Source: Carettochelys insculpta
Taxonomy: Eukaryota; Chordata; Testudines; Carettochelyidae
Length of the DNA stretch: 64,000 nucleotides
Assembly: GCF_033958435.1 (NCBI RefSeq)
Contig: NC_134150.1
Span: forward strand, 35,769,501 to 35,833,500
Reading direction: 5' to 3'
Within the stretch, counting starts at the first letter, position 1. Each line of letters opens with the position of its first letter. Under the pieces are notes generated by a model. It did no database searches and was not told the DNA's origin. It saw only the letters and a program-made list of their open reading frames with translations. A program made the position numbers and the translations under genes. Below, piece after piece: positions 11,605 through 23,791 of this stretch.

Positions 11605-12365
11605 CCACAGAGGTTAGGTGCCAACAGTACAGTGATGCCATACAACTGTACAGCTCATTCTCCACTGATCTAGAGTGCAAGCAACAGGTTCAAGCTGAAC
11701 CCAAGCAAGACCAAAGTGATGGTGGTCAGAAGAGGGAAAATACTTTGCGAGCTGGCAGAGATTTTTTTCTTCCACCTTCCATTGATGGCGAACAGCCTAG
11801 TTCACCTTGAATTGGTTAATATTCAGTTGTGAAAAGCCTCATGCTCTCATTCCACTCCTCACTTGGGTGGAATGCCCAAGTGCCATTAATTTCTAAAAGT
11901 ACCTTCTTTCACTTCCAACTTGCCGGGAAAGTTCCTTCCTTCCTTCCCCACAGACAAGACAGTGCTCCCCGCAAGGCTGGATTACTGTAATTCACTGCAT
12001 TTGATGCTGAATGTGAAGAAATTGCACAGGCTTCTGATGTTACTGAATGTGACTGCCCACCTTTTCCGCAGCTCAGGCTGTCATGAGCACACCAGACCTA
12101 TACTTAAGTCCTTCCACAGCCAACATCTGATGCCAGCATAAGGTCCTAATTTTCAAAGCAATTAAAGGGTCAAGCCCCAGCTCCATCAAAGACCAGCTTT
12201 CAATCTCTGACTCTCCAGCACTGATGTGCTCCTCGGATGACAGCTCACAAAGCCCAGGATGAAGCATATGAGAATTGGAACAAAGCATTTTCTGTCAAGG
12301 GAATTCACTTCTGGCACAATCTCCCAGAGGGGACCAGGCAAAACTAGAAGCTGACAATTGCTGGG
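11605..12365 (+). pseudogene. L2-type LINE remnant (RT palm to C-terminus)
   Basis: Around 11620-11750 the + frames read like the L2 reverse-transcriptase palm: 'YSDAIQLYSSF' stands where L2 proteins have YADDTQLYLSF, and a shifted frame gives FKLNPSKTKVMVV. Further on 'ARLDYCNSLHLML' (about 11960) matches the conserved SRLDYCNSL block, and 'NSLPEGTRQN' style sequence near 12320 fits the C-terminal end. Multiple frameshifts, a spacer that does not match (about 11800-11920) and no 5' half mark it as an old, 5'-truncated copy. Clade assignment rests on these protein blocks only. Confidence 0.7.
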
Positions 12366-14049
12366 CGACAATTAAAGCTTCCATCATTGAGAAAACCACT
12401 GTACAATAAATGTTTTAAACACCCCTTTTATTACTAAGTCTTTCTTAACCTTTCCCCTGCCCTTCCCTCCCACAAACACAGTTAAAGCCCTGTAAAGAGG
12501 ACAGTGCCAAAGACTCCATAAACTCCACTTGGGAGAAGTGGGCAGCTGACAGGCTCGCTGAGCCACTGAACCTGGTGTGTTTGGGACAGCAGCTCTGTAT
12601 TCCTGAAAGGGGCGAAGCTGCAGGCAGAAGGGACGGGGTGGGTGCAGCAAGCCCTCAGCACTGCCTGGAGTGTACCCTGATGGCCTCCCTACCCTGCCAG
12701 GCAGCCCTGAGAGATGCCTAGAGTGCACCACGTGGTGCTAAATTCACAAGAGAAATAGTTTCTGCCAGTAATTTGCTCTGTCCTCTTATCACACCTGATC
12801 TCTGTTCCTCACTGTGGTCTTCTACCAAACTTACACTAGCTGAGGGGATTTCCTTATTGTCATCCCCAGAGTTAGCAGCTAGAACACGTCAGGGACTTTT
12901 TAAAGGTCACACCAATGTAAGTGATAGATAATCCAGTTCTATACATTGGTCATCTAGATGTCATCAGACCCCCTGCTTTTGTACAAGTAATACGACTTAA
13001 ACATGTAGCAAAGACAGCCCCTACCTGCCAGGAGTTTTTAACCTGGGAGTGATGGCTGCCATTTTCAAAGCCCCTGGTCCAGCCTCCATTGCAATTCCAG
13101 AGTTAAAAGCATCAGCTATACAACTTGAGCCAAGAGTTCCTATTTGTGGCCTCTGTGTATGGAAAACAAGAGAAGACCTGTAACACACACCACTGGGTTA
13201 CATGTGTATAGTGCCTCCATAACAAGTGCCTTTTGTCTTAACTGAGTTTCTTGCATGACACCACAATGGAAGTTATAAACAATAGAGAACACCTAATCCC
13301 CTGGGAAACAATGGAGCCAAAGCTCTGGATTCCCACCAGGAGGCTTTAGTTCTCAAATGAAAATTGTCAAATAAAATGCAACTGCTGGCTTAAAAGTAGT
13401 CTGCATTATGTTGTTGCGCGGCACATTACACAAACGCAGACTAATATAATTTGTAACAATTAGGGCTTAATAGGATGTTTTCATTCAGGCCAAACAGTTA
13501 CAAATTACCTCATTAGATTTAGAGCATGAAGTGAATTTTCTAAAGTTAGGATTAAGGTTAGAGTCAAGACAATGGGAAAGGGGGGATACAAGAGCCTGTA
13601 GTACTAGGTCCTCAGGGTAGATAGATTTTTTTTTTTAGTTTCCTGAGTGACAATTTGAGCAAAGAAATTCCTAAATACTGACTTTTTAAAATAAAGAGAA
13701 TCAAGTGCAAGAGAGGTGGAAACATACCTTCTATTAGAGGATCTCCCCCATCTACAACACTATAACCTTCATACTTTATGCTGCAGCATTTCACTTCATT
13801 GAACTCTGTAACAGGTTCTCACACAGGCCCCTCAGCCTTTGGGCCTATATGAACCCACAAACCAGTCATCGACCTTTCACCTTGTGCAAGCAGTGTCCTT
13901 TAGTGTTCATTTCCAATCCTACCACCTTCTAAATACAGAGGTTCAATCCTGTCAGCACAGAGTGCTAACATCTGCAACTAGCTGAGCAGCACATGGCTTC
14001 CTTTCTTTCCTGCCCATGGCTAATGAGGCCTGCAGCTGTTCCACATTTA
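12366..14049. other. gene-free stretch with candidate conserved segment 13395-13560
   Basis: No gene is recognised. The part from gtagtctgcattatgttgtt to about 13560 is AT-rich, repeat-free and dense in TAAT/ATTA/ATTAG words, typical of ancient non-coding elements. An alignment to other amniotes would decide. A 115-codon minus frame (12384-12731) shows no domain. Confidence 0.25.
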
Positions 14050-14440
14050 CTGCTCAGGCACATCCAGTTACCCTTTTTTGCCGGAGGTGCTTTGGCAGAG
14101 CTCTGCCTCTAGAGGTGTGAGAAGTAGGGGTGCAGGGGATGCTGTAGCACCCCCATGCATTGGGCATCTCTGCCCCACACCCCTCCTGCCCAGGATGCTG
14201 GCTGCTGGCCCTGTGCTTCTGGAGCCTAGGTACTCTGCTCCTGGACCCCCCCACCCCCGCACTACTCAGCTCTGCTGCTAGAGTCTTGTGACCCACTTGG
14301 CCCTGCTGCTGGCCCCTCCCTCAGCCCTGCTACCAATCACCAACTCCTCACACAGCCATGCTACCACCCACCAGGTCCTTGCTCAGCCCTGTCAGTGGCC
14401 TCCAGGTCCATCCCTCAGCCCTGCCTCCAGCTTCACTTAT
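14050..14440. repeat. GC-rich block with imperfect ~30-40 bp tandem units
   Basis: From about 14311 to 14430 the phrase '(c)tc(c/a)(c)tcagccctgct(a/g)cca' repeats about four times with drift. The preceding GC-rich part has overlapping frames in three phases, which I attribute to composition. Confidence 0.4.
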
Positions 14441-15445
14441 ACACAGGACTTATTGTAAACATACTATAAAGCACAAGAAACAATCTCTGAAAGAGGCTCA
14501 GAAGGAAGTGTTTTTATAAGTGTTTATTAAAGGTACAGAACAGCAAATATTATGTTGGAACTTTGCACTTAAATACATTATCAGCAACAAAAGGGGAAAT
14601 CAATATAAGGAATATGAATAGATTTACTTCCTGATAATATGGTTATAAAAGTTATTAAATATTCCACCTACTGTTTCACTTACAATGTTTGAGTCTACTT
14701 ATAATGTTTTCTCTGTGCATTAAATGTTTGTTTACTAAGAATGTGAATGAATCTCTCTTTCTGAGACTGATGAACTGTTAGCAGCTGTTACATTCAGGGT
14801 TTTCATGCAACAGCCCTGAGATTGAATTCTATTTTCTGAAAAGTCCTGAAAAGACAAAAAATGTTCTGGTCCTTCAGCAAAGACTTCAGCTGAGGTGCAA
14901 GAAGGAGAAAGTGTAACAGAATGAGACATATATTACCTCAGCATCCTTCTTCTCTTTTGAAAAGGGCTCTCTGGATTTTCAAATCCTATTTGTCCAGTGC
15001 ACATGGCAGAGGGGCATTGCTGGCACTTACACTGGACAAATTGGACAGTCTCTGTGCCAAATGATAAAAGACACAAATCAGACATCATGAATGGAAGTAC
15101 ACATAAACCAGAAGGGGAACATTTTAACCTCCCTAGACATTCCATAATGGATTTAAAAGCAGCCATTCTTCTACAAAAGATTTGAATCATCCAATTACAG
15201 AAGGAATTTATTTACAAATTTACCTCCAGTAACTTAGGCTTAAATAAAGATAACTGGATATCACATTACAAAGACAATTTCCCCACCTTTGATATTCACC
15301 CTTCTACATCACACGCTGTGAATGAGACCCATCCAGCTTAATTTGCTTGATGAACTTGTCATAATAATGAAACTTATCTTCCTTTTCCTTTTGTTTTGTC
15401 TTGTTTTGGGTTATTTTTTAGCTGCTACATACGTTATTTCGACCC
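14441..15445. other. no gene recognised
   Basis: AT-rich DNA. A ttttgttttgtcttgttttg tract precedes the R copy at 15.45 kb. Confidence 0.3.
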
Positions 15446-15597
15446 GTCTGATGAAGTGGGGTTTGTCCACAAAAGCTAAGACCTAATAAATAAACAAATA
15501 AATAAAGCCTATGACCGAACAAATTTGCTTGTCCCTAACATGCCACAGGACTGCTTGTAGTTTTTGAAATTACAGACTAACACGGCTACTTCTGAGG
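15446..15597 (+). repeat. dispersed repeat R, single plus copy
   Basis: It runs from gtctgatgaagtggggtttg to acagactaacacggctactt, with an internal (AAATA)n expansion at 15487-15508 where other copies have 'cctaataaat'. Confidence 0.75.
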
Positions 15598-16289
15598 CTA
15601 AATAATAGTAATAGCCTGGTATATCAGACAGCTACTGAAAATAAATTGGCTATGAAGATGAAGTTAAAATGACAATTATTATTATACTTCTAGTTAATTT
15701 TGATGAAAGCAGTTTGTGAATTTAAAGCACCATATGTATTCAAGATTGATTCCAGGTATGCACATTTATTCTGGAGTAGAAGTGTCTTGTAAATGCATAG
15801 TTTACTCTACTTTCAAAGTGGAGTAAACTAAATTGGAACCTGACACTCTTAGTCTATGTCTAGACTGCAGTGTTTTGTCAACAAAACCGCAGTGTCCAGA
15901 CTGCGAAGCACTTCCTGTCGATAGCAGTACCCCACTCACCATGAGGAAGGATGCCACTATCGACAGAGATCTGTTGACCAAATGTGGGTCTGGATGTTCC
16001 AGGGGGTCTTCCATCAACAGAAAAATCCTCCAGGAGGCTGCACAGGCGCCCTGCTGGACTTCCTGTCCACAGTAATCAGCTCTCTATGGTTCCTGCCTCT
16101 GGCCCTTCTTAAAGTGGCAGAGAACCCAGGGAACCCAATGGCAGGAAGCTGAGAATGTGTGAGCAGCAGAGCTACAAGCTGCTGTGAAAACACTCTCACA
16201 GCCACACATTTCTAGCCAGTGTTGCCCCCATGGACCACCCTTGGCCGTTGAGGGAGCAGACTTAGGGCTCGTAGGATTCTTCTTGGGGC

Positions 16290-16760
16290 TCAAAGAAGTG
16301 GGCCCCCTCCTGGTCTGGCTCAGAGATTGAGGCACTCCTGGATGTCGGCTGAGGACAAATCTCTGCAGAACCCCTGGGCCAGGCAGTGAAATTCCAAAAT
16401 CTACATCTGCAAGGCCACTGTTCTGGCCAAACAGGGCCACCCCCACCACACCCTCGAGCAAGTGAGGGCCAAAGTAAAAGAGCACACTCGGGGGCAGGAC
16501 CACCATTATGCCCCTACTACAGGGAGCTGCACAACATCCTGGGAGGGCACCTCACCCCCTTGCTTGAGCCTTGACACAAGGCTCAAGGCCCCCCAGAGCA
16601 GCAGTAGCCCACAGAAGAGGAGGAGACAGATGAGGCCCAACCCCTGCCACAGCTGGACTCAGAGGCCAGCAGCCTTGTCCTCATGTTGGACCTGGTCCCT
16701 GGCAGCCAGGCCACAGCCCGGGAATCCTCAAAACTAGGTGAGGGTCCTTCCAGTGAGTAC
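16290..16760 (+). pseudogene. decayed Myb/SANT-like Harbinger helper protein
   Basis: Reading across frames on +, 'WSGSEIEALLDV' (about 16311) fits the first helix of a Myb/SANT-like DNA-binding domain. 'KIYICKATVLAKQGHPHHT' then 'LEQVRAKVKE' (about 16400-16480) fits helices 2-3, and 'CPYYRELHNILGG' (about 16508) is the block that usually follows. An acidic linker 'EEEETDEAQPLPQLDSE' comes next (about 16617). At least two frameshifts and an early stop break it. In PIF/Harbinger elements this protein helps the transposase enter the nucleus and bind the element ends. The gene converges on the transposase of the same element. Confidence 0.7.
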
Positions 16761-18329
16761 CCCATGCATCACACAGCCCAGGGCATGGGAGGTGGGCACA
16801 GATGGGGCATACTGTGAGCTTCATGTGGCCAACATGGGTAGGACCTCACACTTCAGTCCCATCATGTGGAACCACGTACAACAGTAGTGCGCACCACCTG
16901 GACCCAGCAGACTGCCCCTTGGTATGGGTGGCATCCTGCTGCCAGGCTTATGGGAAGCCAGACAAGCTTCAGGCCTGGGGGCGGAGGGGAGCCCTCTCCC
17001 AGTACCTGCCATGGCTGGAAGCAGGCTAGCCACAAGGGCACTGTCCTGACCCCAGCCACACTGAGGAATATGGCATCTGACACACAGGCATGGCCAGAGG
17101 CATCACTCACTCCTGTGAGCAGTACTGAGAGCTGCAGGTGTGTGAATGGGCCCCAGGGAAGACTAGGCTGCTCTCAGCCCGCCCATCACCCATAAGAGGA
17201 CCCATCTGTGGCCAGACACCTGCCTTGGATTCTAGCCTATTGAGCTGGGGTGGGAGGTGCAGTGGTCAGGGCCCAATGTGCAGTCCAGACATGGCTTTGC
17301 CCCTGGGATAGCCCTGTCCCTTGGTTTGGGGGGTGTTGGCTTCTGCTCATGGTCAAGGGCAGGGCCCAAGGGTCTGCATTGCATAAATGACTCATCATCT
17401 CTCCTCCTTGTCTTCCTTACAGCTGGATCCACATAGTCCAAGGGCTGGGCCACCCTCACCATGTCACCAGGCTGCCCCTGCATCTGGAGGAGCCAATGTG
17501 GCACCACATCATCTTCCTGAGGGATATTCATGGGACCATGGAGTGACAGCTCAGGGTTGACAAGGAGTGGTGGTCAGTGGTCAGGGCCCAGCTCTTGTTC
17601 CACTGATACACTGTCACCAGCATGTAGCAGGACTTGCTGTCCCACCCACATAGCTGCCCCTGCCACCCTGCACCTACTGGCCCACCTGTACGGTGAGCTG
17701 GACTCCCACCTCCTGTAATGGGCAATGGCAATGGCCCTGTCTCCCAGGACCCCCCTCTGCTCCCCTGACTACCCAGACCCCACTGGAATCCCTCCCCATC
17801 TCTACCTCCCCTGATCCCAGCCCAGCCCCTACAGGGGCCCTGATCCCATGGCAGGAGGGGATCCTGAGTCTGACACTGCTCAGGGTCCTGCTCCCCCTCA
17901 GGTTTGCAGCCCCCTACACTCTCCATGTTCCGAGGCCCCCACCAAGCCCTGTCCCAAGCCCTTCTCCCACTGTAAATAGTTCAAAGTTGTTTGCACTTCA
18001 CATTGTTGTAAATAGTTTTGTATTGCACAGATTCTTTTGCATACATTTTTCTTTGGTTCAACAAAACACAGTTATTCATTCACCATACCTGCACCCCTCT
18101 TCATTGTGCAGGGGTTGGGAAGGGATGAGGAGTGAAGGGAGGGTTTGTGGTGGGGATGGGGTAGGGCTGTGGGCCTGAGGCCCCTGCTGATGTGGGCATG
18201 GGAAGGGTTACTGGGGTCTGTGTGAAAAGCTCTCCCTCAGGACCCCCTGGATCCACAGCCCATCCTGATGGGCTTGGTGGATGGAAGTTATGCCTGGCTG
18301 TTTGTTGGCATACCCCTCATGGGTGGTGT

Positions 18330-19560
18330 TCATCCCCCATTCCAGGAGGTGTCCTCCTTTCCATCCACAATATTGTGCAGGGCATGGGAAGCCCCCACAA
18401 CCTGGTGGATGTTGTGCTCCCCCATGCAGAGGTGGGTGAGCACGCACCTGAACCACGCCTTGAGGCATCTGAGGGCACACTCAGCCTGCATCCTGGCTTG
18501 GTTTCGTGGGGGCATGGAATAGTTTCCAGCTGGGGTCTGGCTGGATGGTATAGGGCTTCATCAGCCACAGCATGAGGGGTAGGCCACATTCCCTATGATG
18601 TAGAGTGGCATCTGCACATCCCCAACCACCATTTCATGGCAGGAGATAATGTGCCCACCTCCATCTTCCAGCACAGGCTGGAGTTGCTGTACACACAAGC
18701 ATCATGTGCCTGGTCCTCCCACCTGATGTAAATTTCTGTGAATTATCCATAGTGATCAACCAAGGTCTGCCCCACCATGGAGAATTAACCCTTCCAGTAG
18801 ATGTACTTGGCCATGCATGGATTGGGATGTGCATTCTATTGATGGCCCCACAACAGTTCAGGGACCCCAGGGCATCAAATCTGGCTATAACTTCATTAAG
18901 ATCTTCCATACAGATGACTCTCCACAGCAGGACTTTGTTGATGTCTCTTGTGACCTGTAGAGGGAGGTGACTGAACACACATGACAGAGACTGAGGGAGG
19001 GAGTACCTGGACCCTTGGGAGGTCTTCACCCCCCGCCCAGTCCTTCTCCCAGTTTCTCTGGGAGCTACCCCAAAAGGCTGCCCCCACATAGCAGTGTGAG
19101 GATTGGACAGCATGATCCCCCGGGGATGGAACTTCCCCCTACCCCAACCCCAAACCCCACCTTACCCCCCCCCGAATCCTGGTTACAACGGCACCTCCCT
19201 TTGGTGGGACACCCCACCTTCTCAGGCAGGAATTGCAATGTGAGAGTGCATTACCTCCATGAGGAGGGCCTGATGGTGGACTTCCCCATGCCAAACTGGT
19301 TGCCTGCTGACCAGTAGCTTTCGGGGATGGCAAGCCTCTAGAGGGCAATTTACGACCTGCTTCTCCATGGGGTGAGTGTTATGGCTCTGGAAGGCAGGGG
19401 TGAGCCAGGTCCAGGGCTTCAATAAAGTGCTTTTTGTCATGAAAAAATTCTGGAGCCACTGCTGGTCATCCCACTGCTCCATGACCATCTGGTCCCACCA
19501 GTCTGAACTGGTGCAGTGCCTCCAGAGCTGCCTGTGCACCGGGGGTGGGGGGGCCAGGTA
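18330..19560 (-). pseudogene. decayed HARBI1-like transposase of E1
   Basis: Exon 1 (19560 to 19255 on -) gives 'VMEQWDDQQWLQNFFMTKST' and, after frameshifts, 'NQFGMGKSTI' and 'LLME', the N-terminal helix-turn-helix region of Harbinger transposases. Exon 2 starts at 18954 with 'VTRDINKVLL' and reaches 'FDALGSLNCCGAINRMHIPI' (first catalytic site), then 'IGNVAYP' (second site) and 'QAECALRCLKAWFRCVLTHL' (third site, the glutamate) before 'ALHNIVDGKED'. The first and second aspartates are both asparagine (GAIN, GNVAYP) and only the glutamate is intact. With several frameshifts this copy is dead. The intron at 18955-19254 matches E2's in position. Confidence 0.85.
18955..19254 (-). other. intron of E1 transposase gene (300 bp)
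   Basis: Read on the minus strand, exon 1 ends ...CTCATGGAG followed by GTAATG, and the intron ends CCTCTACAG before GTCACAAG. The junction falls between a Glu codon (GAG) and a Val codon (GTC), phase 0. Homology to intronless E3 runs straight across this point. E2 uses the same donor (GAG/GTAATG). Confidence 0.75.
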
Positions 19561-20110
19561 CAGGTGTGCAAGTCCTGCAGCCAGAGGGCCCTTCCTGAAG
19601 GTGCTCTTGGGCAGGCCCTCAGTGAGGAACAGGAAGATGACTGCCAGAAAGTTCAGCCCCAGTCACAGAATGTCCTTGTGGGGCCATCACAAGCCCAGGG
19701 GCAAGCTCCAGCTGCTTGGCAACTAGGGACTGGCTTTGTTTCCCCTCAAATGCAGGGCAAGCACAGCAGGCACTTGGAGAGCTCTGCTGTACCATGCAGG
19801 GGTAGGCAAGCCCTCAGCAGGGTCAGGGACCAGCTGGCTGGAGGGGTCCCTTTAAGTGCCCGTCTCTGCAGGGCTCCAGCACCAGCTACAGAAGGAATGG
19901 GTGACCTGCAACCCCTGGCTGGCATTGTTCCATGTGGAAGTTTTGTCAAGAGAGTGACTGGGGTCCCTGGCTGCTCTCTGTTGACAGAGCGGATTGCTCT
20001 TTCGATGCACCTTGCTATCTGGATGCAGTCTGTCAACAGAAGTTTTGTCTCAAGATATCCCCCAGCATGAACTTCTGCTGAAAAATCCCTGCAATCCAGA
20101 CCTAGCCTTA

Positions 20111-20513
20111 TTGCAGAAAGAATGTCCATGTGGTGTTATACAGAAATTGTTATTCTGGAATAGCTATTGTGGCATAATAACAAGTGAAGATAAAACCTTT
20201 ATTGCCCTGAAGATTGCATAGGATTTCTTATACTAATAAACACTCCAGACATCAGTAAGTGATTGAACACAAAAGCTATGTGAAATTCAAATAAAAAGGG
20301 CCAGACTGGGATATCCCTACTGCTGCTGAATTGCATCTTGTCCTGAAAATAAGGTGCTATTCACTGGATTTAAACAGTATTGCCAATCACAAATGTTCAA
20401 AAGTCTTGAATCAGGTCTTGCAAAAATCATGAGTTGGTTTTAAAATATCAGGAGATTGAAATATTTAATACATTTGGGATCTATTTACTTATCTTTTGGA
20501 TTCTAAGCTGCTA
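20111..20513. other. no gene recognised
   Basis: It flanks E1 on the right. 'gttattctggaatagctatt' near 20149 resembles the interior of DNA-transposon MITEs, but no termini were found. Confidence 0.25.
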
Positions 20514-21043
20514 GGGGTATCTCTACGCTGAAATGTAAGCCCAGGGTTAGTAGAACTCAAGTTTGCAGACCTAGGATTTGTTAATCAAGATCTTGAGCCT
20601 CTTTTTTCATTTATAAGCCCAGATTGGGAATGGCTGAATCCTGGGTCCCACCCTGGAACTCCAACATGTACACTGAATGATGCATACTTGAGTCCAACCA
20701 CTTATATCCCTAGCACCTGCCTCAAATGCTATCAGTTTAGCCCATTGTTCATGGTGCAGTATTGTCCACCAAAATGAATGTTCTGAGGGCAAAATGTCAG
20801 CCTGTAGGAATGTGGAATATTTTTGGCAGACTCCCACGCTATTCTTCCTGTCAGGCTGTGTATGCACTGCAAAGCAATGATGCTTGAGCTCTGAGTTCCA
20901 GCTTCATTCACACTGGGATTTTTGACACCAATGACTCCAGGTCCCAGCCCTTGGTTAGAGTGATTTGTATGTAGACGGAAAGGGAGTTAGGCTTGCTCCT
21001 GAATTTGAATCCTGGACCTACAATTCCAATGTATGTATGCCCC
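20514..21043. mobile_element. non-autonomous DNA element, ~530 bp
   Basis: The left end ggggtatctctacgctgaaa and the reverse complement of the right end ggggcatacatacattggaa form a diverged inverted repeat, extending to 'gtaagccca' and 'gtaggtcca'. A second copy of its first about 90 bp stands at 50611-50707. No coding sequence is recognised. An internal 'gctgtgtatgcactgcaaag' at about 20856 suggests a nested or composite structure. Confidence 0.55.
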
Positions 21044-22531
21044 AGGGCATATTCCAAGTTTTCTCTACAAGTATGAAGGTTAGAAACTTACTTTTAGTTA
21101 ATGAAAGGTAAGAGTCTTACTGATTCACTTACCTCCTGGAGTGGTGGCTTTATGGAACACACCAAAAATCATTATGTTTGTGCTAAAAAATCACCAGAGG
21201 GGGAAAAACAAAAAATGGGCAATTAGAAGACCACTCTGGAATATTATTGCATGCAGGACTTCCATTGAAATCACTCTTGTTTCATGATACAGAAATGGGC
21301 CCTTTATCAGATTTTTAAAATTCTTACAAATATAATAAAATAGTAACTGAGATAAGCTTTTTTTATACTGTAGGGGAGGTCTTGGTTCATGGCTGGTGTA
21401 AACTATTGGATCCTGTGGAGTTATGTTGGATGAGAATTTGGCCAAATATTTTTTATCATGCTAGTGTTCCTTTTACCCTAGTGCCAGTAAGATAATAAAA
21501 TCAAAGGAACAATTAATACCAAAAGGCCAACATAACACTATACCCAATCAGCCAAAATGTAGTATGGTATGAAATGTTGGTCTAAATAAATTCTTCCGAG
21601 AACACCAGTTATTTATGTACTGGAACATTCATTGCTGAGCTATAAATGTGAGGTATTCCCATCAGACTGCAAAGGTAATATTTATACATAAAATGGACAT
21701 CTTGTGCTATTTAAATAGCATAACCCTCAATAGATAGTGATAAAAATACAGGATAATGCTTCATTTAATTGAATGCTTATGAAAAATCTATAGCAGGTAT
21801 GATTAGCCTGTCTGCTCTTTTCTGGGACTTTATAAAAGCAGAGAAATGGCATGCCATGTAGAATACTGAAGACCATTGGTGACAGTAGAATGACTGACAC
21901 ATTAAATTAGCCAAAACCAAGACCCTGAAATAATAGTTTTGAGGCCTTTAAAAATATGTTGGGGGGAAAAAAAAGTAAGACAGACCGGATGGCTGTGTAT
22001 ATGCCATTTAAATTAATTTACATACTGCACTGAGGACCTGAGTTTTTCATTGCTCTGAGCAGACAGTAAGTGTACTGAATGATTTTGCTTCTAACATCAG
22101 GACACTGGTGATTGTAGCAGAATTTATTCCATTTAAACTAGATATGGCATGGAATAAAAAGCATCGCACAGATTTTTCTAAATATGCTTGGCAGGGCACC
22201 TGCCCTTTGTCTTGTGATACTTACATTACAGTTGAGATTGTCCCTTGTAGCAATTACCCTTTAGGGCTTTCTCAAGCTAAATTACTCCAAGTAAGCAAGC
22301 CAAACACTTGCAACTTAGCTACAGATAGTCAACTAATACAAAGCAATATACAATTCACAATCACAGCCATTGTCATACTTAGCTGTTCTTGTGTCTTTAG
22401 GAATGCATGTTCATAAGCCTTCATCTGCAGAAAGTGCCCAAGAGTGATCCCAAATCTCCCTTTATAATTTTCACAGGAGCAAGATGAGGCCAAAGTCCCT
22501 TAGATAGTTCAAAGGTAAAGGACTGGAGAGT
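21044..22531. other. no gene recognised
   Basis: AT-rich, looks single-copy. A 102-codon plus frame (22108-22416) has no recognisable domain. Confidence 0.3.
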
Positions 22532-22816
22532 GAGGCCTAGTCTACAACAAAGAAGACACAATTCCAGCTACAAGAATTTTTTAGCTGGAATCGACATACA
22601 GTAAGTCAGATTTCCAGCATGGCCCCACTGCAAGAAGTCAGTGGCAGAAACTCTCTCATAGACTTCATTTACTCCTTGTGATAGCTGAGTACCTTGATTG
22701 ACAGGGGCACCTTATGGGTTTGATTTAGCACATTCCTAGGAAGTCCGCTAAATTGAATCCTGGAAGATCGACTGTGACAGCATTTATCTTCCCTTAAGTG
22801 TGGACTAGTCCTAGGT
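22532..22816. mobile_element. Harbinger-like MITE
   Basis: The termini aggcctagtctacaac and, reversed, taggactagtccacac form a short inverted repeat around about 285 bp with no gene. The interior ('ttccagctacaagaa..agctggaatcg', 'gatcgactgtgaca') is partly self-complementary. A relationship to 29449-29709 and 49483-49763 is suggested by shared 'gatcgac/gattgatc' words. Confidence 0.55.
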
Positions 22817-23791
22817 TTGGTTGGGGCGCCTTTTGTTGGAAAGACTGTCTGATCTTATAATGCTGAGGGATTTCACCTTGCTTCCATGGTTTTCAGGTTG
22901 ATACTCAAATAAAACTGTATGCATCAGAAAAATAGGTTACATTACTGCCATATTTTCATAACATGCCACTTTTTTAAAAAGCATTACATATCATATCTCA
23001 TTGCTATATATTCATGTATCCAGTGCCTTTATTTTTATAGTAACTTTTTCTTGTTATAACATGATAAAATGAAGATCTCAGAGCACTGTAGATGAAATTT
23101 CAAGTGATTACACATATGCTTTTTGAATATGCAATGGGTGGAAATTCAGATTTTCAGAGAATCCCTGAAGAAGGGCTTGCTTTTTTCTGATATTACCGAA
23201 GCACTGTATTTTAATGACTGTGTATTTCTGCTAATTTGTCTCCAGTACTTTCCATTATCAGTCAAACCAATGCCTGGAGAATGAAACACCAGAAGAAATC
23301 CACATTATTATTAGTGAAATAAATACTGCTAATGATGATAATTAAGTCACTAGGGATAATTGAGAGATTATCCAATTATGATCTGTAATTCTTTGGCTTC
23401 CAAATTAGATAATGGTGTATAAAGTTAATCCAGTCTAATGAAAAAAAGTCCAACAACCCATGAATCATTGGTGCACTTTACAATTTAAAGTATTCGGCAA
23501 ACTTAAATGCCTAGTTTAAGGGTCTATTAAGAGTGGTGGAGCTAGTCACATGATCATTTCTAGACTGGGGTTGCTATGTTAGGCTATTTAATCAGCAGTG
23601 TGTTTCTGAGCAGGATTTGAGGTTCACATTATCTTTCTGTAGATTTTGTGAAAACTCTGCCACAATCCACTGGGATTAGCGAATGTACTCCCCAGCATAC
23701 ATCTTCTGAGCAGCTACATTTAAACATTTTTTTTAAGAGAGAAAAGGACTTGGTCTAAAACTCCCAATATGAGTGTTGATGAAAAGTTTGT
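22817..23791. other. gene-free stretch with candidate conserved segment 23140-23420
   Basis: No gene is recognised. The part 23140-23420 is free of recognisable repeats and dense in homeodomain-like words (gctaatgatgataattaagt, ccaattatga, ttagataatgg). It could be a conserved regulatory element. Only comparison with other genomes can tell. Confidence 0.25.

Larger units (their letters stand above)
15852..20107. mobile_element. E1: full-length PIF/Harbinger DNA transposon
   Basis: Seen: a TTA target copy at 15849-15851 and another at 20108-20110. Between them lies a 4256-bp element whose left end gtctatgtctagactgcag matches the reverse complement of its right end, ggctaggtctggattgcag, at most positions. 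Inside are a decayed HARBI1-like transposase on the minus strand (18330-19560) and a decayed Myb/SANT-like gene on the plus strand (16290-16760), converging on a shared middle. Known: PIF/Harbinger elements insert at 3-bp TWA-type sites and encode a DDE transposase plus a Myb-like helper needed for its action. Both genes here are broken, so the element is a fossil. E2 (50.7 kb) and the element at 27.07 kb share its ends. Confidence 0.9.

Noticed and set aside
19516..20070. 184-codon open frame on + over the right end of E1
   Set aside because: It is antisense to the transposase leader and runs into the TIR region. No domain.
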